A program made the translations under genes and the position numbers. A stretch of DNA of 5,692 nt, taken from NCBI GenBank assembly GCA_902766655.1, contig CACXEL010000188.1, positions 1-5,692 of the forward strand. The letters are read 5' to 3'. The notes below the pieces were generated by a model. It saw only the letters and a list, made by a program, of their open reading frames with translations. It did no database searches and was not told the origin of the DNA. Below, one piece after another: positions 5,381-5,692 of this stretch (position 1 is the stretch's first letter; each line of letters begins with the position of its first letter). This DNA comes from an uncultured Lachnospiraceae bacterium (lineage in GTDB: Bacteria; Bacillota; Clostridia; Lachnospirales; Lachnospiraceae).

Positions 5381-5692
5381 ATGATACGTCTATCCGACTA
5401 TCTGAAAAATGAATACCATGAGAAGGTCTACAAGCTCGCCCTCAGCACCGGCTGCACCTGCCCCAACCGGGACGGGACAGTCGGCGTCGGCGGCTGCACC
5501 TTCTGTTCGGCGGGCGGATCGGGGGAGTTCGCCGCGCAGGCAGCCGGAGAGACTGAGGGAAGGTATTTATCCGCGCCTCCCGGCTGGAATTCGGCCAGGG
5601 CGGCAGCGGAGATCGACCGCCAGATCGCCGAGGCGAAAGCCAGAATCTCCGCCAAGACGGACGCCAGGCTCTTCATCGCCTATTTCCAGTCC
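5381..5692 (+). CDS. ytqA: TIGR01212-type radical SAM protein, YtqA-like (N-terminal part only)
   Basis: This gene starts at ATG 5381 and stays open for 104 codons to the window edge, so perhaps a third of the protein is visible. The N-terminus reads as the YtqA/YhcC group of radical SAM enzymes: KVYKLALSTGCTCPNRDG followed by GVGGCTFC and SAGGSGEF. Cys39 and Cys42 with Cys25 or Cys27 are the likely 4Fe-4S cluster ligands that cleave S-adenosylmethionine, and IAYFQS at 99-104 matches the conserved segment after the first helix. The Bacillus subtilis member YtqA has been linked to tRNA wobble-uridine modification (MnmL role), so a similar role is plausible but not shown here. The Ala/Arg-rich stretch between GEF and IAYFQ (about 51-98) seems longer than in the members I recall. 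The start is supported by AAGGGAG ending about seven bases upstream. It follows the GH43-like gene across a long palindrome and probably belongs to a different functional unit. Confidence 0.87.
   Translation, partial: MIRLSDYLKNEYHEKVYKLALSTGCTCPNRDGTVGVGGCTFCSAGGSGEFAAQAAGETEGRYLSAPPGWNSARAAAEIDRQIAEAKARISAKTDARLFIAYFQS

Overview
The window is GC-rich bacterial DNA with AGGAGG-type ribosome binding sites, short intergenic gaps and gene families typical of Bacillota. The best guess is a Clostridia-type anaerobe, perhaps from the gut or another plant-fibre habitat. This rests on gene content and style only; no rRNA or marker gene is present to fix the taxonomy.

Layout from left to right. (1) Positions 1-942, minus strand: a 3-hydroxyacyl-CoA dehydrogenase missing only its last few residues at the window edge. 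(2) 943-1245: a divergent regulatory gap with an extended -10 promoter for the dehydrogenase, an inverted repeat overlapping that promoter, and a set of nested complementary segments ahead of the next gene. (3) 1246-1764, plus strand: a TetR-family regulator, divergent from the dehydrogenase and probably controlling it. (4) 1769-1822: a palindromic element between two convergent genes. (5) 1838-4114, minus strand: a GH78-type alpha-L-rhamnosidase with no signal peptide. (6) 4115-4400: a divergent promoter region with a perfect 56-bp palindrome. (7) 4401-5282, plus strand: a GH43-like glycosidase, also without a signal peptide. (8) 5275-5365: a palindrome with 38-bp perfect arms that begins inside the end of the GH43 gene. 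(9) 5381-5692, plus strand: the N-terminal part of a TIGR01212/YtqA-like radical SAM protein, cut by the window edge.

The window thus holds two unrelated gene pairs plus the start of a housekeeping-type gene. The TetR/dehydrogenase pair looks like a locally regulated acyl-CoA step. The GH78/GH43 pair looks like cytoplasmic trimming of imported rhamnose- and arabinose-type plant oligosaccharides such as pectin side chains; no transporter is present to confirm this.

The most interesting non-coding signal is a family of three long palindromes in 3.6 kb, one at each boundary after tetR. They share a GRGACGKTC-type core but have otherwise diverged. In each copy the two arms still match each other perfectly or nearly so, which suggests that structure is maintained or that the arms correct each other. 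No CRISPR array, tRNA, rRNA, transposase or complete novel multi-gene system was seen.
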